Shown piece after piece: positions 11,149 through 22,110 of a DNA stretch of 64,000 bases (positions are counted from its first letter, which is position 1; each line of letters starts with the position of its first letter). The notes beneath the pieces were generated by a model. The model worked only from the letters and a program-made list of their open reading frames with translations. It had not been told where the DNA came from and did no database searches. The position numbers and the translations under genes are program-made. Origin of the DNA: Marsupella aquatica (taxonomy: Eukaryota; Marchantiophyta); contig OZ316899.1 of NCBI GenBank assembly GCA_973895155.1, positions 12,090,001 to 12,154,000 on the forward strand, in the 5' to 3' direction.

Positions 11149-12674
11149 AACAAGAGTGTCGAAGAAGGGGCTAAGATTCCTAATTGTACAGGATCAGAGT
11201 CCGTGCACGCAGGTATGAAAGCATGGGTAATGAAGAAAAAGGTTGGGCTCTTTGAGGCATGTGAAATGGACCAAAATCGAGCTATTTCTCAGGTTGCTGC
11301 TTACACTGCGTATCGAAAAGGGTTGAATAGAGGAAAAGGTCCAACAATTTGGGAATTGGCTTTCCGATCAGCGGACCAGGCAGGCTCCCCCAAGTTGTTT
11401 GAAGATGCAATGAATATGCTACTGTCCAACGCTGCCGAGTTTGACTTGGAGAGACGGGCACCTCTCAATGGAGACGTTGTCACCAAATCTTTGAAGAGGA
11501 AAGGACATGCATCTGGGAATATCTCACCACAAGACCCCCATAGGCATGATAAAATCCTTGTCACCTCGCCAAATACCAGATCAATGAAAAGGAAGAATCT
11601 TAATCGCATGACGTTTGATGCTATCCCTGGCCCCACGCCTCAAGTTATCTCTATTGTTAATCTGTCTGGAAGTGACATTTTGGGCGGTGGAGAAGATGTC
11701 GATTTCAATACCCCTCCTGCTTGAGACCGAACGCGTTCAACAAGGCTTCCCAGACTGCTCCCTCTGTGCTTCAGCAACCGTTACAAGAGTGTCCTATCCG
11801 CAAGACCAAGGTTGCTCCAGCTGCATGGCAATTACGTCAAACTTCAAAATTTGGCGCTGGTCCTCAGTGCAACGGATTGTTTTCCCGTAATTCTGAAAGA
11901 GACGAGTGTCCCAATCATGTGAAAAAAGTAGGATTTCCCTCACCAAATGGTGTTATCGGCATTGTTGTCAAAGGGCAACGCATTTTCAGGGGGGAACCCA
12001 TAACCAAAATGATTTGGTTTTTCCCAAACAATACATGTTACAGAAGCCGCCCGCGTCGAGGTGTATTGAACCTGCCCCCTTTCCCTGATGTTCTTCCCAT
12101 TTTAAAAGGCACAAATGTTTTGGAAGACGAGATGCATTATCTTCTTGAGAACAGAATCTCCCTAGTCCGCGGAAATGAACGTACTACTAGACCCCCGTCA
12201 GATTTTGATCTTTGAATCAATGTCAATATCTTTCCAGAAAATGTGAATCTTCTTGAACCCAGTGTTTGTCTCCAAAGCCGGAATGGGAGGAATACGGTCC
12301 CTCGGTCAACTCTTACCCAGGGTCACATGAACAGAATTGTGTCTGCAAAAAAAGAGACGATGTCCATTCAGGGAGAGTGGGATGTTGCGATTGGGAATGC
12401 ATGGGGAAAGCAGTTTAAGGTGCAAACGCACAAAAATATGCGGACGCCAAGTTGTTACTTTGTCCAAATTTGCATTTTCCCAACTTGCTCTTGTGAGGAT
12501 TTCTACCGGCGACATTCTCGGAAACATCCATATATGTCTTGCAAACATTTGTATTGGATTTTCCTTACCGTTTTCAAACTAGACGTTGAGGAATCTACAT
12601 TGACCAGCCAACCAATTCTCACTGTTGGAGAGGTTCGACTCATATTAGAGAGGCAAAATGCTCATGGTTTATAG
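11149..12674 (+). pseudogene. A: MuDR-type transposase, exon 2 (SWIM zinc finger)
   Basis: The first part (11,149-11,724) matches B closely (QNRAISQ.AAYTAY.KGLN, LSNAAEFDLER). The frame then shifts near 11,720 and a stop lies at about 12,213. The C-terminal piece 12,243-12,674 holds CSCEDFYRR....MSCKHLYWI, a CxC...CxH SWIM finger of the kind that closes MuDR-type transposases. This finger plus the DDE-like region and 9-bp duplications are my reason for calling the family MULE. Pseudogene. Confidence 0.7.
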
Positions 12675-13084
12675 TTTGAATCATGATGATCTAGGTTGTC
12701 CTATTGGTCCAAACGGTTATATTGATTTTGTCATATGTCAACGGTATAGTGTCATGTATGTCGCATCATGTTTTTGTTAGCGTTAGGCGCTGATAATTTT
12801 GTCGTTTAGGGTACACCATTATTATCATTGTGTTGTGCTTGATGTTGTCAACGCCAATTATTTATTTCCTTAAATACCGGTAAGCTAGCGCCAGGTGCTA
12901 GTCAAGACGTTGTTCGCTTTTATTTTGGACCATATAATATGATAAAGTTTTGTGCTGCGTTCATTTTGTTTTATTTTCATATGTTTTGTTACCGATTGTG
13001 GTGGGACCTACCATTTTTGTGCGCATTCCTTGACATTTTTATGTATGCACCCTTTCTCTGTTTTGGGATATTGTCACTATACCT
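12675..13084. other. A: right subterminal region with two palindromes
   Basis: Non-coding, T-rich. Degenerate palindromes are at 12,778-12,792 (TAGCGTTAGGCGCTG) and 12,886-12,900 (TAGCGCCAGGTGCTA), matching the two palindromes downstream of the B transposase. The element probably ends near 13,084, but no clear TIR or target duplication confirms it. Confidence 0.5.
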
Positions 13085-13098
13085 TCCCAACTCCCATG

Positions 13099-13344
13099 AT
13101 AGATAGAGAGTACATTTTTGTTGCTAATATGTTGGAACAAAATTGGCTGTTTGATCCCTTACCAGTTACACCTGACTATTCTCATCTAGAAAAGGAGGAA
13201 GAAATAGATTTGACCGTAGCAACAAAACCTCCTGTTTCTTTGGCTTGTGATGTTCTACCTGTAGAAGATGAATCGGAAGAAGAGGAGGATCCGAGTACAG
13301 AGGTATTCAGATGGAAGTTGTTCAGAACTTATCTGAGCCACTAG
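13099..13344 (+). CDS. Small hypothetical ORF, acidic C-terminus
   Basis: An ORF of about 80 residues starting MIDREYIFVANMLEQNW and ending in a Glu/Asp-rich stretch. No family is recognised. It could be an exon of the gene cut by element A or a fragment of a retrotransposon. Coding status is uncertain. Confidence 0.25.
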   Translation: MDREYIFVANMLEQNWLFDPLPVTPDYSHLEKEEEIDLTVATKPPVSLACDVLPVEDESEEEEDPSTEVFRWKLFRTYLSH

Positions 13345-13600
13345 TTCCCAGGAAGAAGGAACTGAAGGGCTCTCATTTAGATACCCTGAGCCCGGCACCA
13401 GTTTCTCTCAAGAAGCTTAAATGCTCATCCCACTTACTCCAATTCCGGAAGCTCAAGAAGGGATTCCCTCTGCCTTTGTAGGAAGTCTATGCTCACACTT
13501 GCTGCTCTTTGTATCGTTTCTTCTATGAGTGGCACTACTCTATTTTGGGCTCCTACATACTCAAGAAACCTTTTGGGGGTTTGTTTTCAGTAAAATTTTC

Positions 13601-13648
13601 TTTCTGGTTTCCCTTCACCCTTACTTTATCAATAAGGGAAACCAGAAA
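13601..13648. repeat. Perfect 15-bp stem hairpin at the LTR1 truncation point
   Basis: Arms TTTCTGGTTTCCCTT (13,601-13,615) and AAGGGAAACCAGAAA (13,634-13,648) are exact inverse copies around an 18-nt loop. LTR homology starts immediately to the right. A fold-back or templated repair event at the breakpoint would explain it. Confidence 0.7.
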
Positions 13649-13649
13649 G

Positions 13650-14870
13650 GGAGGGACACAGAGAATGCTCCTCACTCACGTAAACTAGCGCTAAGTGCGC
13701 TTACTATTATGTACAGACACCTCCTAGGTATAGTTTGTGTTCCGCCGCCGGAACATACCTTAGTCGACACGTGGTTGACCCCGGCTCACGGACTTCTAAG
13801 CCTTCGTGTTACCGCCTTCGATCCGGATCCATTAGAACAAGGGCTCAACCCGGGCTTGCAACCCTGTACCCGTATCCGGCACCCTGTGCACGGTTGGCAT
13901 AACGTGTTCGGCCCGGCGTTGATACTTGCACACGAGACTCATACATGCATTCATACATAACAGAAATCTTGATTTACACGAAGGAATTAAGGAGAAAGGA
14001 TTTCATTCATTTATGATCATACACTTTACGATTGGTTCATCCAACACCTCATGAACGAATGGGCCCAAGGCCGAGGAGTATACACTACAACGGAGCCCGG
14101 CTCCGCACTCGCCCAGCAAGCTTAGTCGTATACCCTCCCCTTGGCACTCCGGTACTTCACCGAGTTCAGGACTCCCCGCGCATACTGCGAATGGCCAACC
14201 TTTGAGTCTAAAATCCCCCTCCCCTTGCCTCTACTGGGGGGCCGCTAAATACTAAGGGCTGAGGACCGGCCTGGCCTCGTGCCCAAATCTACGCTAACTT
14301 ATATCCTTGCTAAGTTGGTGCCTGCTTGTCCTATTAGTCTAACCTATTCTACACAGGCTGGCTAATGTGTCAGCGCCGCTATCTTCTGGCCGGCACTTGT
14401 CCTACCAGCCTGTTTTAGCTACTCCTAAGTCTATTCTAAGCCTAAGCCTCCGCTAATGTCTGGTGCACTTGCCAAAGCCGTGCGAGTGGGAGCGACCATC
14501 CCGCTGCCTACGGAGTCTGTCGTTGTCCGCCTTGAGGAGTTGGACTTGAGTGATCGCCCTCGGGTAGCCCAAAGATCATCCTGAGCCGCTCCTCTATGAG
14601 GGACATATTCCTCCCCCGCAACCAAGTATGCTGACGAACATCGTCATAATTCTTGACAAACTCCGTCATGTCCTCCCTGTAGTATCTACAGGTGTTCCAG
14701 GGGAGAGAGGCAAGGTGCTCGAACCCCTGAGTCTTCAAGTACATTGCATGTTTGGGGTGGAGGATGTTCTTATGCATGTTTTCTTCCATGCGGTGCATTG
14801 TTACCTTGGCCGCAGCTACCGTGGCCATGGGTAGCCCAGAGACAGCTGCGGGTTCCTTCCTCTTCTTTCC
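13650..14870 (-). repeat. Truncated LTR of gypsy element G1 (LTR1, downstream copy)
   Basis: This matches LTR2 (16,755-20,530) from about its 85th base onward and includes the C-terminal and central parts of the LTR-borne ORF (14,480-14,870). It lacks the outer terminus and, by a deletion ending near 14,870, all of the promoter half. A short palindromic core CGGAGCCCGGCTCCG lies at 14,091-14,105 and recurs in all LTR copies. Orientation is minus, so this is the 3' LTR of G1. Confidence 0.75.
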
Positions 14871-16629
14871 CATGATTTTTGCCATGCGGTAGCACTCGAC
14901 TTCGTCCGACAGGTTCGGGTGTTCCACCACATCCACCAGCTTCACCCATTCTGTGGTATCATCTTGCCATTCTACAGCAATCATTTGTACGACGACATCG
15001 TTAGTATCAGGACATCCCAGGGCCGGCCTGGCCGCGCTTGCTCGGGCAGCGATCACCAATGGGCAATTGGCCGTGGAGTGGGCCTCAGTTTTGCAAACTT
15101 GACATAGTGGAGTGCCCCGGCCATCTCCCTGCCGTCTTGGCTCGGTGCATTCCCTGGCAAAGTGACCCGGCTTCTCACAGTTGTAACAAACCGGGGATCG
15201 CCAAATCCCGGGTTTAGGAGGAATGCTCGGGTTACTGATAACCTGGACATTCCTGCCATTGTTTGGGTAAGGGTAAGCCGTTCTACCAGCTAAGTTGCAT
15301 GGACCCATCGTGGAAATCTGGTAGACAGAATCTGTGGCATCTTCAAAGAAGTACTCGATGGACTCCGGTTCTGGCCCCGGGCTGTCAGCGTCCTCCAATT
15401 CCACCTGATGGACCTATTCTTCCATCACGGGCATTCTTGCACCACGTGCCCGGATTGGAAACACTTGGAGCACCATGCGTGTGCTCGGGTCTCGGAAAGT
15501 TTCTTTTTCTCCACGGGCTTGTTCGCAAGGTGTACCGACAATGCTTTGAGACGATCCATAATTTCATTGAGCTTGTCTGCTTCAGCGGCCTTTGGATCGG
15601 GAATCGTTCGTCGAACATGAGGCTTGACCTTCTCTTCCTTCTTAGCTCACCTCTTCTTCTTCTTGCTCTGGCTCTCGCTCTTCGAATCACTTCCCGATGA
15701 GTTGGAAGTGGAGGATCCGCTGGTCAAAGTCAAATCCAAACTAGATTCTGTCTCCAAACTAGATGAGGTCGAACGATGTTTCTTCTTCTTCTTGCGTTTC
15801 TTCTTCTTCTTGTCGTCCGATTTGGAGTCACTCTCACTGAAGGTTTCGTATTTTCCCTTCTGTCGGCGTGCCCGTTGACTTTGCCAAGAGTTATAAGTGG
15901 ATTCCCGGTAGGTTTCGGCGCACGCTATGGCTGCTTGCATTGAATTCGGGTTATTTTGGCGCACCCAAAATTGCATATTCATGGGCAAACCGTAGAGAAA
16001 CCACGTAAGCTGAAGCGCATCCCCTGGCCTTGGCCGGATCTTGGAGGCAAGTTTCTGAAACTTCTGAATGAACTTTTGCAAGGATTCCTTCTTTCCCATG
16101 CAAAGCTGGCCAATCTTTAATAAAGACCGCTGTTCCGATCCAATGGCACAAAACTCTTGCAGCAACGCAGCTTGGAATTGTGCCCATGTGGTCCCGTGTG
16201 GCAGCGAGTTGTACCATGGACGAGCCTCTCCCCGCATCACACCGGGGAGGATGGTTAGCTTAATGGCATCTTCCCCATTGGCCTTAGCAGTGGCTTCAAA
16301 TTCATCCAACCATTCATCCGGATCGTCCCCATGACACCCTTTGAAAGGTCGATAATGAAACCGTGACCATTGCGATACTTGTGGGGGAACTTGGGCAGCG
16401 CGGCCCATAGCCGGTGGGGCTGCTGCCATTGGTACTGCTAGCCGTGGCGCAGCAGGGCCGGAGCAGGACCGGCTGATCCGGACCCCGAAGGCCCCGATGG
16501 TATGTTCATTTGTCGAGGCGATAGCAAATCCTCCGAGCTTGAGGATTCGGAGCTTGTTGTGGCCGCACTCTCTCGTTCGCTGGTCAATTTTCTCAAGTAA
16601 GTGGCTTGAGATCGGGTGACGGGCATCTA
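14870..16629 (-). pseudogene. gag: G1 gag polyprotein (decayed)
   Basis: Ty3/gypsy Gag on the minus strand. It starts MPVTRSQATYL near 16,626, shifts frame near 16,450, then reads the capsid-type retrotransposon gag domain (PF03732-like: HGDDPDEWLDEFEA ... RPWYNSLPHGTTW ... FIQKFQKLASKIRP). A Ser/Lys-rich linker follows, and after another frame break a pair of CCHC-type zinc knuckles (CYNCEKPGHFARECTEP and CQVCKTEAHSTANCPL). The reading frame then runs directly into the LTR-borne ORF at about 14,870: pol and the first half of the 3' LTR have been deleted. It forms the RNA-packaging protein in intact relatives; here it is non-functional. Confidence 0.8.
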
Positions 16630-16725
16630 CTCGTATAATGACAATGGTTAGTAACAAACTGGGGACTGGTGTACCTCTCCCTAGTGCATTTGCACATGTC
16701 TCCCCTCTACTACACGTAGAGTGCC

Positions 16726-16742
16726 CCCTCCATCTAGCGCCA
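16726..16742 (-). other. G1 primer-binding site (probable)
   Basis: On the minus strand the sequence reads TGGCGCTAGATGGAGGG, starting with TGG as expected for pairing with a tRNA CCA end. It lies about 12 nt inside the LTR2 end at 16,755, upstream of gag. The same site with one change is at 27,129-27,145 in G2. The tRNA species is not identified. Confidence 0.55.
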
Positions 16743-17640
16743 AAACAAAGGCTATGTCACGTCGTCAGCCTAGGCCTTAACCCGGGCTTTGGCTTAGACA
16801 GGCACATCCTTCGTAAATATGAGGGTTCGGGCAGGGAGGGACGCACAAAATGCTCCTAACTCACGTAAACTAGCGCTAAGTGCGCTTACTGTTATGTACA
16901 GACACCTCCTAGGTATAGTTTGTGTTCAACTGCCGGAACGTACCTTAGTTGACACGGGGTCAACCCTGGCTCACGGACTTCTAAGCCTTCGTGTTACCGC
17001 CTTCAATCCGGATCCATTAGTACAAGGGCTCAACCCGGGCTCGCAACCCCGTACTTGTATCCGGCACCCCGTGCACGGTTGGCATAATGTGTTCGGCCTG
17101 ACGTTGATACTTGCACACAAGACTCATACATGCATTCATACATAACAAAAATCTTGATTTACACGAAGGAATTAAGGAGAAAGGATTTCATTCATTTATG
17201 ATCATACACTTTACGATTGGTTGACCCGACACCTCGTGAACGAACGGGCCCAAGGCCGAGGAGTATACACTACAACGGAGCCCGGCTCCACACTCGCCTA
17301 GCAAGCTTAGTCGTATACCCTCCCCTTGGCACTCCGGTACTTCACCAAGTTCGGGACTCCCCGCGCGTACTGCGAATGGCCAACCTCTGAGTCTAAAATC
17401 CCCCTCCCCTTGCCTCTACTGGGGGCCCGCTAAATACTAAGGGCTGAGGACCGGCCTGGCCTCGTGCCCAAATCTATGCTAACTTATATCCTTGCTAAGC
17501 TGGTGCTTGCTTGTCCTATTAGTCTAACCTATTCTACACAGGTTGGCTAATGTGTCATCGCCGCTATCTTCTGGCCGGCACTTGTCCTACCAGCCTGTTT
17601 TAGCTACTCCTAAGTCTATTCTAAGCCTTACCCTTCGCTA

Positions 17641-20058
17641 ATGTCTGGTGCGCTTGCCAGAGCCGTCCGAGTGGGAGTGGCCATCTCGCTACCTACGGAG
17701 TCTGTCGTTGTCCGCCTTGAGGAGCTGGACTTGGTCCAGCAGAGATTTGTTTTCTCGCTTCGCCGTGTTTGTCTCCTCAGCTGCCTCTTCCAGTTGTTGG
17801 GCGTTGCTCGTCAGCTTGTCCACCACCTGGGTCTGTTTCTTGGCTTTGGGTTGAATCCGTGCCACTTCGGCCTGCAGGGTGGCAATCTTCGCAGTGTCAC
17901 GTTGGGCCCCCTCTTCGGCCTCCTCTAGGTCTTTGTGCCAGATGACAATTTGGTTCTTCAAACTGTCAACCTGGGTCCGGAGCCGTGAAATCTCAGCCTC
18001 CTTCCCGGCTACCTTTCAAGCCATGAACTCCCAGGTATCCCGGGCTATCTGTTGGGAGAAATCTCCCAAAAGCCCATTTAGAAATGTACCCGGTATGAAG
18101 AGTTCCGGGTGGTCCAGGTTATGCCCGTCTAGAGTTGGGCACGGGCAGACGTTAACTCGTGTGGGAGCCGGGGTAGTGACATCCAGCCCTGGGGATGTAG
18201 TGTTGGAAGGGGTTGGAGTGTCCTCCTCCACCATCGGGCTCTCCTCTGGAATAGCCACTGGTGGGTCTTCTGGACCCTCGGGCTCGGGCAAGGCCTCCAC
18301 CGCCCCGACTTCTGCACCAGGCCCGGCCTGGTTGATTGCGTCTAAGGTTGCGATCACTGCCTCTTCCGGTACTTCTTCGGCCATGGCTACCGCTACCTGT
18401 GGAGGTTGGATGGGTGAGGCCTGCGTCGCCGCCAGACTTTGGGCCTCGGGTTGAGGCCGTCTCTCCAAGGCCGGGAAGATCCACTTAGTCGGGACCAACT
18501 TAGTTACGTTGACCCGCGGAAGGGTTTGTCGATCAAACCGGGCGTACCACTCAATAATGATCTCGATGTGGCTCGCAAAATACGCCTTCCCGCCGATGTA
18601 TAGCGACTTCCTTCGCCGCTCCATCTCTTCATGGAACTTCTTAGCAAAGTACAAAGCCCACTTCCTAGGTCGATAGTTCTTGACCTGGATAACCTGGGCA
18701 GCGGAGATCTTGCCCCGGGGTTCCATCATGTGGAGGGCGTACCTCTAGAACTCCAGCCGCTCAGCTATCTCGGGGATGAGGCAGGTCCTCATCACAAACC
18801 CGTTGTCCACTGACCCCTCAGAGGGAAAACTCGAGGATTGGTACTTGGCTCCCTTGCCCCCGAGAGCCCGTGATTCAACTCGGTGATTGCCCTCGAGTAG
18901 CCTGAAGATCATCTTGAGCCGCTCCTCTGTGAGGGACATATTCCTCCCCCGCAGCCGAGTATGCGGATAGACGTCGTCATAATTCTTGACGAACTCCGTC
19001 ATGTCCTTCCCGTAGTATCTGCAGGTGTTCCAGGGGAGAGAGACAAGGTGCTCAAACCCCTGAGTCTTCAAGTACATTGCATGTTTGGGGTGGAGGATGT
19101 TCTTATGCATGTTTTCTTCCATGCGGTGCATTGTTACCTTGGCCGCAGCTACCGTGGCCATGGGTAGCCCAGAGACAGCTGCGGGTTCCTTCCTCTTCTT
19201 TCCCTGAGATTGGCTCTCGTGATGGCTCTGGGAGGGTGACACCTCCCCATCCTCCCGATCGGGTATGGGTAGTGCCACCGCCGTTAGTATTAGGGCCGGG
19301 GAGGCTACATTCACCGTCTTATCCGCTGGAGCCGCTACTTGGGTCCGGGCCTGGGGAAGGGGCGATGTAGTGCCGGCTCCCTGGGTGCTTGCTCCTCTAG
19401 GCCGCCTGAGCAAGGGTAAGGTATCATCTTCATCGTTGCTGAGGTCCACAGCGTTGACAACGGAGCGTACTTGTACTGGCGGGGCGACCGGCGGTGGGGA
19501 TCGGCTAGGTTGAGGTTGAGGTTGAGGCTGAGGCTGAGGCTGAGCCTAAGCCTGGACTGGTGCGGGTACGGGCATGGCTGGGCTGGCACCGGTGGTCGAT
19601 GGTGTAGTTGTCATGAAATTTTGTAGGTGTTGGTAGAGGTTTTCTGATGCAACTATAGACACCCTTGTAGATCGGGTAGCGCTGGATTCGCTGTTGATGA
19701 TGTCCCGGACCCGAGCGGGGATGTGGTCAAAGTGGTGCCGCTGTAAGTTGATCGTGCCTGGGATATTGAAGACCTCGTCCGGGAGCCAAATCAATGCCTC
19801 CCTGAAGCCGATATATTTGCCTTCGTTGAAGAAGTACCCTGATATTTCTTTGGGTCGGTAAAGCTTGCTCTGGGACGGGTAATCAAAGTTAAGGAGATAG
19901 TGATGGCGGCCTGCTAGGCGGATGGCTCTCTCGTACTTGCGTTTGATCTCATATCGTCGGGGGTTGGCGTGTTTCAATGAGTCGGCCAAGTGCCCTCCGA
20001 TAGACAAGAACTGTGTCCAGAATCGTATGGCCAAACTGGAAAGGATTGTATGCGACAT
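17641..20058 (-). pseudogene. LTR-borne accessory ORF (copy in LTR2)
   Basis: Pieces 19,546-20,058, 18,745-19,449, 18,016-18,729 and 17,689-17,961 form one minus-strand protein broken by stops and frameshifts. The N-terminal part has YERAIRLAGRHHYLLNFDYP and a segment ending WLPDEVFN. After a Pro/Ser-rich spacer comes the conserved block MYLKTQGFEHLVSLPWNTCRYY...DMTEFVKNYD...LTEERLKMIF. That block resembles the plant-mobile-domain type accessory proteins of Tat/Athila-like gypsy elements (a likeness in pattern only). A long Pro-rich region and a C-terminal coiled coil follow. Function unknown. The ORF is also found at 28,048-30,824 and partly at 14,480-14,870. Confidence 0.65.
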
Positions 20059-20151
20059 CCAGAGGAGATGGAAGGCGACTAAGGATAAGCGAGAGAACTA
20101 GGGTTGAAGCTGGCACGTGGACTGAAGAACTGGTGCACTGCAAAGGATCGG

Positions 20152-20166
20152 CCCCCTTTTTATACC
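20152..20166 (-). promoter_or_regulatory. TATA box of LTR2
   Basis: Minus strand GGTATAAAAAGGGGG, about 95 bp upstream of the first start codon of the LTR-borne ORF. LTR3 has the equivalent GTATAAAAGG at 30,751-30,760. Confidence 0.6.
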
Positions 20167-20530
20167 CTGAGAGCTCGTCAATCGCCCGTCGCCTCCTCAT
20201 CGCTTATAGGCTGGCCTTTTACACTTGCAGTGTACCGGCCACTCCGCCAGTCCGGGTTAGCGCATGTTAGTGGCCGCCTCTTGAAGTTTGTTATACGGAC
20301 CCGAGGGGGAAAGGGGAGGGCCCATTACACGCTTGCAACCCAGGTGTGCGAATGGCGACCCGCCGCCAGCCCGAACACGAACGCCCCTTATTGACTAATG
20401 ATTTCCTACTCATAATGGCTACCTAAATACTGTCATTATGCTAATAATTATGGCCTAAGATACCTCTACTGCGCGTGCTAAGCGTGGTTAGGCCGAATCA
20501 TTTATTAGCCATCATACCGGCAACGTCACA

Positions 20531-21085
20531 CACTTCCTAGGTATGATTTGTGTTTCGCTGCTGGAACATACCTTAGTTGATAGCGGGATCGACCCCGGCT
20601 TATGGGCTTCTAAGCCTTCGTACTATCCGCCTTTGATCCGGATCCGATGATACGGGCATTCAACCCGGACTTGCAGCCACTCCTCCGTGACTTGCACCCC
20701 GTGCACGGCTCGGGTAGTGCGCTCGGCCAAGCATTGGCACCCATACACGAGATTCATACATGAACACACACACAAGCATACAATCTTGGTTTTAGGGTGC
20801 CTACAATCTTGGTTTTAGGGTGCATACAATCTTGGTTTTAGGATTTTACTTCACGAGTCGACATACACTTATACTTGGTTGACCCGATAGCTCTTGAATG
20901 AACAGGTCCAAGGCCGAGGGGCGTATACTACAACGGAGCCCGGCTCCGCACTCGCCCAGTGAGCTTAGTTGTACCCCCTCCCCTTGATACTCTTTCACTC
21001 ACAAAGGTTGGGACTCCCCGCACATACCGCGGATGTCCAACTTTGTGACTAAACCCCCCCTTGGCTCTACCGAGGGGTGCACTAA
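20531..21085 (-). repeat. Internal LTR fragment (remnant 3' LTR of G2)
   Basis: This aligns with LTR3 from about 27,305 to 27,850, so it lacks the outermost 148 bp and all of the ORF and promoter part. It abuts the exact terminal CA of LTR2 on the left and the integrase end of G2 on the right. The palindromic core is at 20,934-20,948. Confidence 0.7.
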
Positions 21086-22110
21086 ATTCTAGGGCTTCAA
21101 TCTGGTAAGCCCTATCCGAGGAACTATCGGCTTTGGATAAGCGATCCCGAATGCTAACCCGTGGCGTGTGGATCTCAAACTTGACTGGGATCAGCGAATG
21201 TTGTCCAAATATGAGGAAGTACGGACTGTGACTTGTGGTAGTCTTGTACACCAAATTGTATGAGTACACAGCAGCGTATAATTTTTCATCCCAATCGGTC
21301 TTATGCGCGGCGACGGTCTTGTTGAGGATCTTCCCAATGATACCATTTTCTCTCTCTGTCAGGCCATTCGCCTTGGGGTGGTACGGGGTGGTCTTGTGGT
21401 GCTTGACTAGGTAACGCTCCGTAAGGCATGCTACTATGTCATTTATGAAATGTGTTCCCCGATCGTTGACTAGCTCCAGAGGTGGCCCAAACCGGGTGAA
21501 GATCTGTTTGTAAGAACCGGGCGCTAGTTGCAGCGTCGTCCTTCACCGTAGCCCAAGCTTCAACCCATTTGGTGGAGTAGTCTATGGCTAGCAGGAGGTA
21601 CCGGCATCTGCGTCTTCGGGTAACTGGAGTGAACGGCCCAATGTAATCAATGCCCCACTTTTTGAATGGTGCTAGTGGAAGTACGGAAGTGAGGGGGTGG
21701 TTGTGGGCTCTCCTTGGGGCACCAGCCCGTTGGCACAGATCGCATCCCTTGATAAAGAGTTGTACATCCCGATGCAACGTAGGCCACCAATATCCTGAAT
21801 CCAAAATCTTTTGGGCTATAGTGATGGCCGCAAAATGGCCTCCAGCTTCTTCTTCATGCAAGGCCCGCATAACAATGAGTGTCTCCTTGTATTCTAAGCA
21901 GCGCCGTAGCTTCCCATTAACTCCTTCCTTGTGTAAGTGACCCTGTATCATAACATACGGCCCGGCCTCCTGTAGAAACACAGCGGCGACCTCCTGATTG
22001 ATCCTGTCGGGGATGCGGCCTGTTAAGAGGAAGGTAATGATTGAGCCGTACCACGTAGGTGTTCCCTCCCCTACGTGGAGTAACTCCTCATCCAGAAACA
22101 TATTGTTAAT
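21086..22110 (-). pseudogene. pol: G2 pol: integrase
   Basis: The minus-strand ORF 21,439-22,101 gives an H2C2 zinc-binding region (HEEEAGGHFA ... CDLCQRAG) and the first catalytic Asp in WGIDYIGPF. After a frameshift near 21,500 the other core motifs follow: NDRGTHF and, around 21,350, ERENG. The end reads SPYFLIFGQHSLIPV, typical of gypsy integrases. No chromodomain is seen before the frame enters the LTR fragment, which agrees with a Tat/Athila-like rather than chromovirus lineage. Confidence 0.8.

Larger units (their letters stand above)
2138..13084. mobile_element. Multigene MULE-like DNA transposon, copy A (decayed)
   Basis: This block has the same gene order and orientation as element B (49,892-62,424): a small minus-strand gene, a ParB/methyltransferase-like minus-strand gene, a divergent promoter and a MuDR-type transposase on the plus strand. 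Encoded proteins align along their length but are clearly diverged, so the copies are separate subfamily members rather than a recent duplication. About 20 copies of the palindrome TAGCGCCWGGCGCTA or variants lie in its non-coding parts. The boundaries are uncertain: the left end is between 2.03 and 2.19 kb. The right end may be the sequence TCACTATACC near 13,075-13,084, which resembles the family terminus. I could not find a convincing target duplication. Confidence 0.75.
16755..20530 (-). repeat. Long LTR (LTR2, 5' LTR of G1) with embedded ORF
   Basis: Read on the plus strand it begins TGTCACGTCGTCAGCC and ends GGCAACGTCACA; on the minus strand it therefore begins TGTGACG and ends GTGACA (TG..CA). 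Length is 3,776 bp. A TATA box (GGTATAAAAAGGGGG on the minus strand, 20,152-20,166) lies about 370 bp from the outer end. An ORF of roughly 800 codons follows (17,641-20,058), then about 890 bp with no coding potential. The same order occurs in LTR3. The palindromic core is at 17,276-17,290. Confidence 0.7.

Noticed and set aside
13060-13090. Definite right TIR of element A
   Set aside because: TCACTATACC resembles the family terminus, but no matching left end or target duplication supports it, so the boundary is left open.
15647-15860. CTT/TTC-rich tract as a microsatellite
   Set aside because: It is the reverse complement of Lys/Ser codons in the gag linker and is shared in register with G2.
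16726-16742. TAGCGCCA in the gypsy primer-binding site as a member of the palindrome family
   Set aside because: Only half of the palindrome is present, the position fits a tRNA primer-binding site, and the G2 copy changes it to TAGTGCCA.
21510-21525. GGGCGCTAG in the G2 integrase as a palindrome copy
   Set aside because: A half match within coding sequence, without the second arm; treated as chance.
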